Shown here: positions 20,175 through 33,008 of the stretch, in pieces
How the letters are laid out: each line of letters starts with the position of its first letter
How positions within the stretch are numbered: position 1 is the stretch's first letter
Assembly (NCBI GenBank): GCA_031835245.1
Contig: JAVKOQ010000204.1
Span: forward strand, 1-64,000
DNA length: 64,000 nucleotides
Reading direction: 5' to 3'
Source: Balamuthia mandrillaris
Taxonomy: Eukaryota > Discosea > Longamoebia > Balamuthiidae
The notes under the pieces: generated by a model
What the model was told of the DNA's origin: nothing
Database searches by the model: none
What the model saw: only the letters and a program-made list of their open reading frames with translations
Position numbers and translations under genes: made by a program

Positions 20175-23174
20175 TCAAAGCGAGTGGTGTTGAGGTAGAT
20201 GTGGATCCTTCTCGTCCTTGTTGGAAGCCAAGAAATCATCCAGGTCTTCTTCTTGGAAGGGAGAGGCAACAAAACTGGCGGTGAACTTGCTCAAGTCATC
20301 CAGCTCCGTCTCGGCAGTGTCGGAGGGAATGATGCAGGCAGCATGCCTCCATTCTTCCATGGTTACGGGAGAACAATCCAAATGCGTCAAGTTTCTTAAA
20401 CGACTGAGAATGTAGATCCTGTGTGATAGAGAGAGAGAGAGAGAGGCAGAGAAATGAGTTTTTTGAAAGCAGAAAAAGAAAAAAGGGAAGTGAATGGAGA
20501 GGAAGAGAGAAGAAAGGAACCTATAGTTATAGTAATGATGCTTGGCGGTGCTGAAAAAGGGAGACGCTCCGTTGTGGAGGGTGCTCAAGTAACGCAGAGA
20601 GGGCACACTATCAACAAGATTGTCCATCAACTTTTCAATCTCGAGGATCCAGTTATGGTTCAGGCTGAGAGTGTGCAGCTTTGGGAGCAAAGGCAGCTTC
20701 ACGTTGTGGGTCAAGTGATTGTTGTCCAAGATAAGCGTGTGTAACTCTCTGAAACCTTCCAAAAAGCTAACCGTTCTTTTTTAATATGCATTCACCGATT
20801 AGCAAATATGTTCTTTCCTAGCGTCAACTGGAAGAAGGCACAACAAGATAAAAATGACGTACTCCAAGTCATTGTGGCTGAGATCAAGTTCCTTGGCAGT
20901 ATACTTGAACTTGCTGAGCATGGAGAGGTCCGACAAGCCGGAAAGCTCCCATGCCAGCGACAAACGGCCTTCTCCAACGACAGGAGTGTAATAGAAAGGC
21001 ACCGGTTGACTGTATTGAACCAAATCTTTGGGCTCCACATCGTGCTCTCGGCCTTCCTCCACACAAGCCACCCAGAAGTATACTATTCCTGGTTTGTGTG
21101 GAGGAGCAGAAAACTCCAACAAACCATTTGCTATTTCCTATTCAACAACAAGAAAGGACACACAGGATAAACAGAGGAACCAAAGAGGAAATGGAATAAT
21201 AAGAATTAACCATCGGTTGAATGCAGTAAGAGCGAGGAAATAAAAAAGAGAGAACCTTAGCTTCGGCCACAGCTTCGCCAAAGAGACAAGAGAAACGATA
21301 GCTCTTGCCTTTCCGGAAAATAAAACCGCGCTTGTCAAAATGCAGCAAAACTTTGGTGTTCTCTGTACAAGGGCCTGAGTCAGGAGCATAAGACTTGATC
21401 TCCACCAAACCTCCTTCTTCACCTTTTTCAGAAGAAGAACAAGAAGAAGAAAAAGAAGCATAACATGAGGAGCGAGTAGAGAGAAGTCAGAATATTGAAC
21501 TAAAGAGCTAAAACGAAAAGATGGAAACGTTACTATCAGAGGGTCGCGCTTGGAGAGCAAGTGGAGAGACAGAAGTAGAAGTAGAAGTGGAAGTAGAGGA
21601 AGAAAGTGGATGAGCACTATTGACATTGCCCAAAACTGGAGAAGCAGAGACAGCGGAAGCAAGAGACGTTGAAGCAGCTTGAAAGGACTGTTGTTGACTG
21701 CTGCTGCTGCGTAACAGATTATGAGAGGGAGAAGGAACAGGTGTAAACGGAAGGATAGCTCCATTTTCAATACGACTAGTGAACCGAAAGATAGCATTCG
21801 AAGAGGAGATGGAAGAGGAAGTATTAGGTATCACTGTTGCAGATGAGGTTTGTTCTGCCGTAGAAGCAGAAGACGCGCCGCTATCAGTGTTTTTCACGAT
21901 ATCGTCTGCATGGCTGTGGTCGTCATCATCTTCAATTTCTATCTTGACTGGCCCAAAAAGCGTGGACATAGTTCTTTCCGAAGCAGCCGCATCTCCTCCA
22001 AAGAAAAGCGAAGAAGCATAAAGCGGAGAGTGCGGACCTATAACTGCGGAAGAAAGTAACGGCGATGCATCTGTGGAAGGAGACGATGATTGTTGAATAA
22101 CGGAAGACGACGAAGATGGAGCACGTCGCTTCGCTGGGCGAGGATTCACCAAAGCAGAGCTCGACTGTCCTTCGTACAATTCAATCATGTGGTGAACGCT
22201 GTTTGATGGTTTCATGCTCATGAGTGGCGTTCCTTCTTCGTTGTGTAATGATGGAGGTGAAGAAGATGACGACGGAGTGGAAGAAAGAGGAAGAATTTGA
22301 GGTAAAGGTGTAATACTAGTGGAAGCGGAAGAAGAAGAGGACGAGAAAGAAGTGGAGGAGCAACCATTGCTCTCCTCTTCTTCCTCATCTTCTTCATCAT
22401 CGTCTTCTTCTTCCTCTTCTTTTTGGCTTAAACTGCGAGCCCTCCTCGGCTGCCAATCCTCTCCTCCTGCTTCGCCTTCTTCAGTTTCTCCTTCTTGCGT
22501 CACCGCTCGCTTTCGTTTCAGTCCTCTCTTGTCTCCATTACTTCATTTGTCACAACGGCAAAACCGTTAAGAAACCAAAATGAGTTTGGAGATAAGTAGA
22601 AGTGAGAAAGGAAAAGAAAAGAGGAGGAAATACTTTTTAAAGAAGTAATGAACAAGAACAGGAAAGTCTTGCACGCTTTGTCCTTCAGTCACTGTGAGGC
22701 GTCCGTCTTGAGATTGTTTGAAGTAAGTCTCTCGACTGACAAGTTTGTACTCGTTCCTCCGCCATCCTAGGATAAGTATTTGTTCGCGTTACAACAAGAA
22801 TGGAAGCTGAGGAAGAAAGAAAAAAGAAGAAGGAAGAATAACAAGAAAGAAGTATGCTGCTGACCTTCATCGAGACCTTCAGCTCTCCACGTTTGTCTAC
22901 GCATGACGACCACTCCCTCGTCATTACGATTGTTCTTGAGCTTGTACAGCTCCGTCTTTTTGTTGTGAATGATGAGCTTGATGCTCATCTTCTTGGCCGC
23001 TATCCATTGTATTTGGTCATTCCGCCGAGCGGCTATCGGCACACCATCGTCATAGAGAAAGAGGTGCTGCTTTTCTTCTGTTTATATGTGTATATTGTTG
23101 AAATTTGACGGAGAAGAAAAGTTGATGAAGGAAAAGTTAAAAGAGAGAAGAAAGAAAGAGAGTGGCAAAGAGGA

Positions 23175-23217
<43 letters not shown>

Positions 23218-23439
23218 GACGGTACCTGAGTCGGCAGGACGAGGAGCAGCCATGGAAATCAGTTCCTGGAGAGGGTTCTGGAGCAGCAAATGGATGAGGG
23301 GATAGTCCTTGGAGCGAAACTCCCTGGAGAGGTCGAGGCTCTGGTTGAGCACCTGCGGCGGGAGGGAGTGGCTGTGGATCTCCTGCAGGTAACGCTTGAT
23401 CTTTTCGGAATTTAGGGGAACCACTTTCTTGAACTCCAT
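20175..23439 (-). CDS. TIG/IPT-like plus leucine-rich repeat nuclear protein, 8 exons, 832 aa
   Basis: Exons: 23226-23439, 22865-23077, 22634-22766, 21534-22540, 21256-21422, 20863-21137, 20521-20766, 20175-20418; all phases agree. Residues 1-185 form a folded-looking region I cannot assign (FLYDDGVPIAARRNDQIQW, then WRRNEYKLVSRETYF). A basic KRGLKRKR stretch follows, probably a nuclear signal. Residues ~195-525 are acidic and Ser-rich, with a VKIEIEDDD sumoylation-like site. Residues ~530-640 resemble a TIG/IPT immunoglobulin-like domain (YAPDSGPCTENTKVLLHF, then IVYFWVAC and VPFYYTP). The C-terminal third has leucine-rich repeats (LDLSHNDL, LHTLILDNNHL, LHTLSLNHNWI). This is perhaps a DNA-binding regulator; that is inference. 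Confidence 0.7.
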
Positions 23440-24042
23440 TTTTTTTCTTTCAAAAAAAAAAAAAGGGTCAGAAGGGCTGGTTTTTTTTTTTTTTGTTCAA
23501 ACAATTAACGGATCTAAAAGGAGCTCTCTTTTGCCCGCGAGTCTTTCTTGGACATTTGCTTCCTTCCTTTGTTTTCTCTCCTTTAGGCCTCCCTTTTATT
23601 GAACAATTTACTGATTGGAACTTTCCTTTTACAGGAAAACCGCCACATCCCCATTCTCATGACGACCTGCATCCTCGCTAAACCACGTCGACACGAAATA
23701 TTTAATGCCTGCATTTTTCTGCCAAGTTTCCTCCTGTTTTCTTTGCGATATTATATTTGTTCTGTCGACAAGGAACTTTTGTTTTTGCATTTGCCTCTGG
23801 AATTTCATCCGCTTGGTTCGTGTTGCTTATGAAAGGGGGAAAAAAAATCGGCCATTGGTGGTGTCCAATCAATCAGATTGGACAAAAATAGACGTTTTCA
23901 TTTCACAAAGCGAGAAGAAAAGTAGAAAGAGAAACACGCACACAAAAAAAGGGTAGCGTCACACGCACTGCAACGACACTACTTTCCCCTTCTTCTTCGT
24001 AGCACACAACACAAACAGCAACGACCGGCAGTACAATAGAAG
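23440..24042. other. Divergent promoter region
   Basis: This lies between the TIG-LRR gene (minus) and ceramidase (plus). It has homopolymer T/A runs near 23450-23495 and two GTCGAC palindromes (23687 and 23767). No gene is seen. Confidence 0.5.
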
Positions 24043-24752
24043 ATGAAGGTGGTTGCTGTGGTGGCTCTGGTGGTGCTTGGCGCGCTGGCCTTGGCGGGTC
24101 ATGCGGCCGAATGGCAAATTGGCGCGGGCATCTATGACATCACGGGACCTGCCTCTGAAATTGGAATGATGGTATTTTTTTTTTTCTGCTACTTCTTCCC
24201 TCTTTTCTTTTTTTTTGTTAGGTTGTGTTTTGTCCATGTCTCATCTGTTTGTGGATTACTCGGTTTTTTGTTTGAACGCTTTTTTCCCCCTTTGTTTTGC
24301 TGGTTCACCATTTTTTTTTTCACCCCAAGCGTTGGTGTCGATCAATCTTTTTCTTTTCTTCACCGTCTTTTCTTTTCTTTTTTGTCATTACTTTTGTTAC
24401 TTTTCACTGCTCAAACCTTTTTCGCTTTTGAACGCGCACAAACCAAAAGGGCTATGCTATGCCCAACCAAAGGACTTCAGGCATCCACTTTAGGTTGCGC
24501 GCCAGAGCCTTTGTCATTGTGCAAGGCGACAAGCGAGTGGCCTTTGTCAGCACCGACTCTGCCATGATCTACACCTCGGTGAAGAGGGAGGTGGTGAAGA
24601 AGCTGCAGGCCACCTACGGCAACATGTACGACTATGATAACGTGGTGCTTAGCGGCACTCACACTCACAGCGGACCTGGTGGTTACTCGGAGTATGCCAT
24701 CTTTGGTGAGTACCATTTTTCTGTGGAGTGGTTTATGGTACAACTTGCTAAC

Positions 24753-24792
<40 letters not shown>

Positions 24793-25030
24793 CTTTCTTT
24801 GTTCTCTTTGCTTGACACATACAGACATTACCACTTTGGGTTTCCAAAAGGACAACTGGAAGGCCATCATCGATGGTATCTATCAAGCGATCGTGCGTGC
24901 TCACAACAGCGTGAAGCCAAACGCCTCCATATTGTTCGCCAATGGTACTTTGATGGATAGCAACATTAAGTACGTTTTCTCTTCCTGCTTTTCATGTTAC
25001 ATCTTACATTATTTTTTACCAACGTTGCTT

Positions 25031-25068
<38 letters not shown>

Positions 25069-27108
25069 CTTTCGTGCGCTTCCAGCCGTTCTCCAACTGC
25101 CTACAAAAACAATCCCGCTGCTGAACGTGCCAAGTACCAATATGACGTAGACAAGGTGATGAATCTCCTAAAGTACGTCTCTCGCTCTCTCACTCTCTGT
25201 TACTCCCATACGAACATAGTTGTTCTTATCAATTTGGTTCGCATACAGGTTCGTTGACGGAAACGGAAAGGGCATTGGAATGGCCAACTGGTTCTCTGTC
25301 CACGGAACCTCCATGAATAACACTAATCGTTACATCAGCGGAGACAATAAGGGTTATGCCTCTCTGGTGTTCGAACGCCAAGTCAATGGCAACGACTCTC
25401 TTCCTGGAACCGGTCCCTTTGTTGCTGCCTTTGGCCAAACGTACTTCTTTCTTTCTCTCGTTTCTTTTGAAGTAATGAGTTTATTTATTTAAAACAACCA
25501 GTGCCGAAGGCGATGTGAGCCCCAACACCAAAGGAGCCTTTTGTAATGACGGCACTCCCTGCGAAGTGGCCCACAGCACTTGTGGTGGCTACAGCGAGGG
25601 ATGTCATGGCTATGGCCCAGGCAAGAACAATGATAACTTTGAGAACACCAAGATCATCGGTGGCAACCAGTTCAAGAAAGCATGGGAGCTCTATAACTCG
25701 GCCTCTCTTCCTGTGACTGGTCCGCTGCACTATGTCCATACTTTTGTGAATATGGAGCAGGTTAAAGTTGGGGCACCCTTCAATCACGGTTATTCCAACG
25801 CCACCACTTGCCCGAGCGCTTTGGGAGACTCTTTTGCTTCTGGAAGTAAGTTCTTATTTTTTTTTTTCTAATGTGTTCTCTCTCTCTCTCCCTCTCTCCG
25901 ATTATCTTTCTCTGATCACATTTCTTGTAAACAATTTTAGCTACGGATGGACCTGGAGAGTTCAACTTTGTGCAAGGCACCAACAGCACCAGCACCAACC
26001 CATACTGGAACTTTATCGGAAGGTATTAATCACCTCTGCTCGTTGCTCTCCCCTCCCTTCCCATCGCTAACAAAACAAACAATTACCAGTTTCCTGTCCA
26101 AACCCTCCAAAGAACAAATGGCATGTCAGTACCCCAAGCCCATCCTCCTCAACACGGGTGGTATCCAGTTCCCTGCCCCATGGGAGCCCAGCATTCTCCC
26201 CCTGCAACTGGTGCGTCTTGGTCAGGTGGTCCTTATCGCCGTCCCCGGCGAGTTCTCTACCATGTCCGGAAGGAGACTGAGGGACACCGTGAAGAGCGTG
26301 GTGGAGGCTAACGGCATGCAGGACGCCATTCCCATCATCGTCGGCTTAGCCAATGCTTACTCGCATTACATCACAACCTTTGAGGAGTATCGTAAGTCAA
26401 ACCCTTTTTTCTCTCCTTTTGTCTAATTCGCTTACTAATATAATGTGTTATTGCTAATAGATATTCAGCGTTATGAGGGAGCGAGCACCTTGTATGGCCC
26501 TCATACCCTTGGTGCCTATCAGCAGGAATACAGCAAGCTCGCTGTTGCTTTGGCCAAGGGCACCACCGTTCCTCCTGGCCCTACTCCTCCTGATCTCAGT
26601 AACAAGACTGTACGTCTTGTCCTTCTTTTTGTCTTTCTATCTTTCATACTTTCTTTTTATTTTACTCATCAAACATGTCTTTTAAAAAAACGAATTCCAG
26701 TTCTGTTTGCAACCAGGAGTGATTGAGGACGTGGTACCGCCATTCACTAGCTTCGGCGACGTTCACGTAGACGTGAAATCCTCCTACCGTCGCGGTCTCT
26801 CCACCGCCAAAGTCGTCTTTTGGGGCGCTGACCTCCGCAACAACTACATGACGGAGAAGTCCTTCCTGACCGTCGAAAGACAGGTCTCCCCCAACAACTG
26901 GCAGGTGGTTGCCACGGACGGCAGCTGGGAGACCAAGTTCAAGTGGGAGAGCTATTTTGTGCTGGCCAGCTTGGTCACCGTGGAGTGGGAGATCCCTGAG
27001 GATGCCGCCCTGGGCACCTACAGGATCAGGACCTACGGAGCGGCCAAGGTGTTTGGCAACATCAAGCCCTTCACCGGCACCTCTTCCACGTTCACCGTCA
27101 CAGCATAA
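24043..27108 (+). CDS. ASAH2: Neutral/alkaline ceramidase, secreted, 10 exons, 697 aa
   Basis: Exons: 24043-24171, 24450-24705, 24825-24969, 25086-25172, 25249-25440, 25502-25845, 25941-26022, 26090-26391, 26461-26609, 26701-27108. A signal peptide (VVAVVALVVLGALALAGHA) is followed by mature IGAGIYDITGP, the family's usual start. Zinc ligands lie in SGTHTHSGPGG and the VHGTSMNN block. The nucleophile Ser is in the conserved GDVSPNTKG. IVGLANAYSHYITT and RYEGASTLYGPHT are near-invariant in the family, and a C-terminal Ig-like domain ends the protein. It hydrolyses ceramide to sphingosine and fatty acid, at the cell surface or in endosomes. Length and order match the family. Introns 2 and 3 carry (CT)n. 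Confidence 0.95.
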
Positions 27109-27494
27109 AACACACACCCCCAACCAACCAAAAGCAACAACACTTTGCCTCTTTGTATGTTTTTTGTTTGTTATCTTCTTCTTGCTGCGCAGAAAAAGTG
27201 TTTATTTTTTTGGTTTATCGACAAAACTAAAAATTATCGATTCTCTTTTGGACTATCCAAAAAACCGTCCCTTGATACGATAATCGATAAAATTCGACTA
27301 TATGTGACTGTGTCGACAGGCTTCGGATGAGGCACAAACCATCGTTATGCACTCAGGTAATAATCTAGCGAAAGACTGGCGAAAGAGTGGCGGATGGAAC
27401 CCTCTCGAGAGCACACACATGCAAACAAACAAGACATATATCTCACAGTAATAAACCTAAGGTTGCTGCGATCACCGTTACATGTATTTAATAT
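27109..27494. other. Convergent 3' region
   Basis: These are 3' flanks of ceramidase and the F-box gene. There are several ATCGATAA palindromic words (27234, 27288) and a GTCGAC at 27311. No gene is seen. Confidence 0.5.
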
Positions 27495-28628
27495 TTATCC
27501 AGTTTTTTCGCTTAGGGGAACAGCAGAGGAAGCAGAAGGAGGGATCTGGTTTTCAGGGGTGGTCGGCACCAACGTGACGGCGTTGTCTCTGTTGTAAAGG
27601 GCAGCCACGGGCCACAGCCGCTCCACATCGGCGGGCATCTGGCAGCGCTCGCAGAGGACCTTGTCGCGGTAGAGCTCGATCGTTCGGGCGTCAAAGTCGG
27701 CGATGAAGGAGAGTAAGGCGCCGGCGCTCCACTGGGGAAGATTCTTTTTGTGGGGTCTCCCTTTGGAGCTGCTGTCGGAGTTGCCATCCACTTTTTTAGG
27801 GTTTGGTCAGTGTATAAAACAATGTTCAAAGCAACAGAAACAGCAAACGTTACCACTATGACTGTATTGTTTGCGATTGGTCCAACACCAATTCCGTTTG
27901 ATGGCATCGGGCCTCCATGCATGAAGGCGACAGTCCCAAGAGTCCTCTACCAGCCCTACCGTCATGAAAGATTTGCCAGTTGCGGTGATCTTAAAGTTGA
28001 CCTGAGCGCGCCCTTTGCGAAGGCTTTGTTTTCCTCTCATGGTTAGGAAAAGGCTTTTTACAGGTGAAGAAAAAGTGTGAAAAAAATGTGTTTGGAAAGA
28101 GTAAGTGAAGAAGCAGAAGAACGATGAAGAACGAGAAGTATAAACCTGCCCATCCATCTCAAGTTGTTGTTATGTACGAACAAGTTTTGTCCTGGGCCAG
28201 CAGTGATGACCTCCCTTGCACCGTTATTTTTGGTATTCTCCTTGCCAACGTTGGCCATTCTGCGTTCCTGATAAGGGATCGTTGCTTGCGAAGGATCCCA
28301 AGATAATGCCGCATCTTTTTGTAAATCATGTAGGTTCGTATCAGATAAAAGAAAGAAGGTCAGAGAAGAAAGAAAAAGCAAGCACGAGAAGCATAACAAA
28401 TAGCTTTGAACCTTTATAAGTTACACGCCAGTGGCCGTGAAAATCGGCCTGGGCTATCCCGAGGTCGTGCTTGCAACGCAGCTTCCATACGTTCTCGTCC
28501 AGCGCTGCCTTGCAAAAAGCGTCGCAAACAAGGAGCGACGGATAGAGAGCCTTGGTTTCGATGAAGCTCAGGATAAGGCTCAATAATTCCACCGGCAAAT
28601 CCAACACATGTGTGCATTCTGACTCCAT
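27495..28628 (-). CDS. F-box protein with SPRY-like domain, 4 exons, 293 aa
   Basis: Exons 28412-28628, 28146-28314, 27854-28053 and 27495-27790 join in phase. Residues ~8-50 are an F-box (LDLPVELLSLILSFIETKAL, then CKAALDENVWKLRCKHDL). The rest resembles a SPRY/B30.2 fold (NLFVHNNNLRWMG, MTVGLVEDSWDC, ALLSFIADFDARTIELY and LWPVAALYNRDNAVTL). The last two pieces match the conserved end of SPRY domains. F-box/SPRY proteins (such as FBXO45) are SCF-type ubiquitin ligase adaptors with SPRY as the substrate-binding part; the substrate is unknown. Confidence 0.75.
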
Positions 28629-28892
28629 TTACGTGTGCTTTGTTTTGTTCTGTATTGAGGTCTTTTTTTGTTTGAAAACAAAGCTTTCGCGTTGCGTTAC
28701 AAGTTGCTATAGCGTTATTCTTTCTTTTCTTTTGGTTTTTTATGACACCGTTCGACACTCACTGACGACATTTTCGTTTTTTTCATTGTCATCGCTGCCT
28801 TCAGTTCGACTCCCCTTGTTGACAATTTAAATGGTGCACGGTTCGACACTCATCAACAACAACTATCTCATGCAAAAGAAAGAAAAGAAAGA
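28629..28892. promoter_or_regulatory. Divergent promoter with duplicated GTTCGACACTCA motif
   Basis: The word GTTCGACACTCA occurs at about 28752 and again at about 28843, in the same orientation and 91 bp apart. It lies in the gap between the F-box/SPRY gene (minus) and the acylphosphatase (plus). It is a candidate regulatory element. Confidence 0.45.
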
Positions 28893-29234
28893 ATGAAGAG
28901 CGTAACAAGATATTTTTGTGCAAAGGGCCAAGTCCAAAACGTCATGTTCCGCCAAACCCTGATACGTGCCGCCCAGTCCCGCAACCTGGAGGCAGGGGCC
29001 ACCAACCTGCGGGAAGATCGCAACAAAGTCTCCTTCACCCTGCGCGGAGAGAGCGCCGAGAAGATGGAGGAGATCGTTCAGTTCATGCGGGCGGGGAAGC
29101 AGCTGAACAGTTGGGGAGCGCAGGTGCACAGCCTGGAGGAGAGGGAGACCGGCACCGAGGTTGACAAGCACGAGGTGCACACGGGCAATGTGGATAGCTT
29201 TCAGTGGAGCGCTGGCGTTGAGATGTATCTTTGA
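28893..29234 (+). CDS. Acylphosphatase-like protein, 113 aa
   Basis: This is an intronless frame. The N-terminus has YFCAKGQVQNVMFRQTLIRA, which fits the acylphosphatase signature GxVQGVxFR, with the catalytic Arg (FRQT) kept and one Gly replaced by Asn. The second catalytic residue, Asn, is in GATNLRED. The ferredoxin-like fold then continues, and the last ~25 residues are an extension. It would hydrolyse acyl phosphates in the cytosol. The changed Gly and the extra tail leave some doubt about activity. Confidence 0.85.
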   Translation: MKSVTRYFCAKGQVQNVMFRQTLIRAAQSRNLEAGATNLREDRNKVSFTLRGESAEKMEEIVQFMRAGKQLNSWGAQVHSLEERETGTEVDKHEVHTGNVDSFQWSAGVEMYL

Positions 29235-29318
29235 TGTGTACCATAGCTACAGACAAATAATAATAATAATAAAAAAAGCTTTTGTTTCATGAAACAAAAA
29301 GAAAAAACAAACAGTCCA

Positions 29319-32300
29319 TCACCAAAAGAACGAAGAAATAGTGCTTCTGCTCCTCCTCTGACCCCTTCGGAGGCCTCTCCTCTCCTCCTCCTCCTCCTCC
29401 TCTGCGCTGCTGCCAGCAAAGACCTCCATCGTGGTGCCCAACAGCACCTCCAAGACCTGGTCCAGCGTTTGGGTGGTGCGGAGGATTTGGAAGGAGGCCT
29501 CCGGCACGCTCTCCTGGTTCAGTGCGGCATAGATGGATGGCAACAATGTCTCTGCGTACCTGTTTTATATATAATCATTTGGTTCGTTAAACACAAATGT
29601 TTTGGAAAGAAAGCAACAGCCAGGAAAGTACCAGTTGTTGTGGGAAGGAGCAAAGAGGATGTGTCGTAACATCTTTCGGCCAATGGTGCCGCTCTCATCC
29701 AGGAAGGCACGCTCTGCCCACATCAACCTGTTGTTAACCCTTCGTTGCAGCTGTTAACAAAAGGTTGTTAGGAAATGTTCAATACAAAGGAAGAAACAAT
29801 AGAGAGACGAGAAGCAGAGAAACGAGAGAGAAGAGTGAGAAGAAGCCTAAGGAGAGGGAAGAGAAGCAGAGAAACAAAAGACGAAGACGAACGTCAGGAT
29901 GAATGGTCGTTCTAGATTTTATCTCATCGACGCGAGCAGTAAGGTTGGTAGCTCCCTCGCAGAACTGCCCCACTTTCTGTTCCAATTGTTGCAACTCTTG
30001 CTCCAATTCGTCGTACAATTCTCTGTTTAGTGCGTTGTTGGTAATGTCTTGATGCGATTGTCTATCATGGAAATACACAAAATAGAGAGAGGTTTAGTCG
30101 TTAATGAGAGCAAGCAACACAACAATCATAACCAAAAAACAAAAACAAACGAACCTTAACAGCACGCAGTAGTTGTTATACTCCAAAGGCAATATCTTCT
30201 GGTCCACAAAGCGGAACAACAAGGCCCCGAGCGTGCGTACCAACGTCGCATGATAGACCAAGCCTGGGTCCACGAACCGCTCCACAAAGTCAGCAGTATC
30301 ATAGCCAGTATTTTTTATGGCAGAGTGTTTGGGGGAAGAGGAAACGAATCGAACGTCGAGGGAAGGAACTCCAACCAATTGCACGAATCCCAAAGTATCA
30401 TCCAAACCAACAGGCTTCAACTTTTTGTCCTTCCATATGTTGTATAAGGTAGCAGAGGAAGAAGAAGGGGAAACAGGATTGAAAGAAGAGGAAGGAGATG
30501 AGAGGGTGCGAAGAACGGAATCGAAGAAAGGCTGGAGAGTGGGTGTGCCTCGACCTAAGAGCAAGTCTGTGCCTTCAACGCCATGGTCGACGTTGATGTA
30601 CAGAACGTTTTGGATTTGGAGCATGCGTCGGTGGCGCTCCACAAACTCAATGCTTCCTGCAGCATTGTACTCTCCTGTTTTATTTGAAATAATCAGCGCG
30701 AAAGAGGTCAAGATAAAGAAAGACGAACGAAGGTGTTACCAGCATCCCAGCTTGCCAGAAGAATGCTTCTGCCAGGCTTCCATCCACTTTTGACAGCTTT
30801 AGCAACGCCCTTGCATACCTCCAAAAACGCAGCGGTGCCGCTGTGAGGATCACCTCCTCCGTATACCCAAGCATCTCGATGGTTACCAAGAATGATCTGT
30901 CATTTGTATTGGTTGTGTATGTTATAAAATGGTGCAAAAATTCTATAAAAAAAAGGACCAAACCATGCGATCAGGTTCACTGATGCCGTTTATGCTATTG
31001 TGTTATCGTTTTGTTAGTATAAGCAAACACAAAAAACAACAAAAAATGAAAGAGAGAAAAACAATCATACCGAGCAAGAACATTCCAAGCGTTCACTACT
31101 AAACTTCCTAATTCCACTTCCAAATGCACTATTACCTGCTCATCTTCCACTGCTTCCTCTCCAACTCCAACGCGATACGTGAAGTTGCCTCCTCCCTGCC
31201 ACTCCTTTGGTGCTTCCGCTCCTTTCAACCTTCTCAGCAACACTTCAGCATCCTTCCACGAAATGGGTTGCACTGGGATGGTTGGCAGGGGTTCATATCC
31301 TTTTCTCCTCGCCTCCATTCCCTGGTCTAGGTCTTCATGCCAGTCATTCAACGTTTGGGCAGTGGTCATTCTCGGGCCCGAGAGAGTGGAGGGCCATCCA
31401 GGGGTGGAGGGATCTCCAGCTCCAAGCCAAACGCTTCCTCTTGGGTTGGCAGAGGGAGGCACTCTGGATCCTTCCGGATAATACGCTTCATTTTGCTTCG
31501 CTCCTCCTGCTGGTTGTGAAGAAAAGAGAGGGTCCGGATAAAGAAGGCATCCAGCAGCTCCACGTTCTTGGGCCAAACGAACTACATTTCCACGAAACAT
31601 TTGATCATTGTAGCGCGCTATGACTATACTGCCATTCACAACGTGGTTAATATTGTTGGAGAGAAAGAGTTGCTCCAACGCATCAAAGTCTTCTTCGCGA
31701 CCAAAGTTAACGTAAAGCAGAGGAGCTGTTGCATTTCCTGAAGCGGAATAGGCGCTGAAGGGAGGAACTGCGTTGGGATCCCCAAATTGTTGAGATTTGT
31801 TCTGGGAAGAAAGTGGTTCTTCAGAGAGAGTGGCGGTGTAAATAGGAGAAGAGGAGGTGGCGGAAGGAAGTATTTGGACAAGCCGGTGAATGGGTTGGCT
31901 GATGAGTACTGGAACAGTTTCCATGTAAACATTTTCCAGTCCGAACTCTTCCAACCTTTAAAAAAACAATAAGGAACAACAGGAGAAGATGTGAGCTCCA
32001 TTGAGAAAGAAAGAAAGAACAGAACAGAAGTGGTAAGAAACGAAACGAAATGACGAGAGACGAACTTTGCTTTCATAGCCTCGGCACCCTCTTTGCTTGA
32101 AGCAAAACCAGGCAAACTGACTGAGTAAGAAAGAAATAATAGTGAGAAAAGGGAGGAAGCAGAGAGGTAGACCGAGAGAAGAGAAGGAGAAGAGAACAAA
32201 GCGAGAAGGGATGAGAAAGATAGAGTGGAAACATACCCGTGGCCGATATGTTCCTTAGATGACTCCGAATGGAGTCCGTTGATATGCTTTCCATAAAGAC

Positions 32301-32386
32301 CTTTTCCGCATCTTCCGTATCTGTTTATTACGGCACAGAGAGATAGAGAGAGGAAAGAAAGAAGATAGAGTAAAGAGAGAAAGAAA

Positions 32387-32433
<47 letters not shown>

Positions 32434-33008
32434 TAAAAGAGAGTTTGACAAAAGAAAAATCAAAATCAAGATCAAGATCAAATCAAAAACAGACGAAATA
32501 CAAACCATGAGGCTTTTGGCTGTCCAGATACAACAGGATAGACACAGACATGAGAGCAAAGCCGATCACCAGCGCAAACCCGGCCAAAACCAACTTCCAT
32601 TTGCCCAATCGACCACCTTAAATAAAAAAATCAAGATCATCAGCAACAAAAAAAAAGGGGTCCATGTTTTCTCTTTTCTATTTGTTTGTTACCTGGCGGG
32701 AGAGCCATAGGGACGCCGTTTTCGTGTTCCGACGCCACTTCATCAAACGAGTCCTTTTCCTGCTCCTCCTCCTCGTCGGACGCAGAGGAGGAGGAAGGCT
32801 CCTCGGAGAAGATGGCCTCCTCCTCGGTGAGCTTCTTGCGTTTGTTGCGACGGCCGCGGCGAGAGCGGCGACCCCCACCACCATAGCCTCTACGACTGCC
32901 GCTGCTGCTGCTGCCGCCGCCGCTGCCGCTACGCGAGTGATGATGACCCCCAGCCCCGCCGGCCCTCGTGAAGACCTTCATTTCGGTGCCTCCGTCTTCC
33001 TCCATCAT
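29319..33008 (-). CDS. M28B peptidase-like (glutamate carboxypeptidase II family) type II membrane protein, 11 exons, 895 aa
   Basis: Exons: 32693-33008, 32506-32616, 32237-32320, 32066-32120, 31071-31955, 30964-30994, 30740-30896, 30155-30674, 29893-30061, 29632-29750, 29319-29559. A cytosolic Gly/Arg-rich and acidic region (1-105) leads to one membrane span (LVLAGFALVIGFALMSVSIL). A protease-associated domain and the M28 core (ILGNHRDAWVYGGGDPHSG) follow, then a helical dimerisation domain. Compared with human GCPII, the His and Asp zinc ligands of the first motif and the later Asp (INVDHGVEG) remain. However, SWDAEE has become SWDAGE, losing the general base, and the last His ligand before YETYELVEKF is Asn here (KNTGYDTADFVERF). 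It may be a non-catalytic homologue, as transferrin receptor is. Confidence 0.85.
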
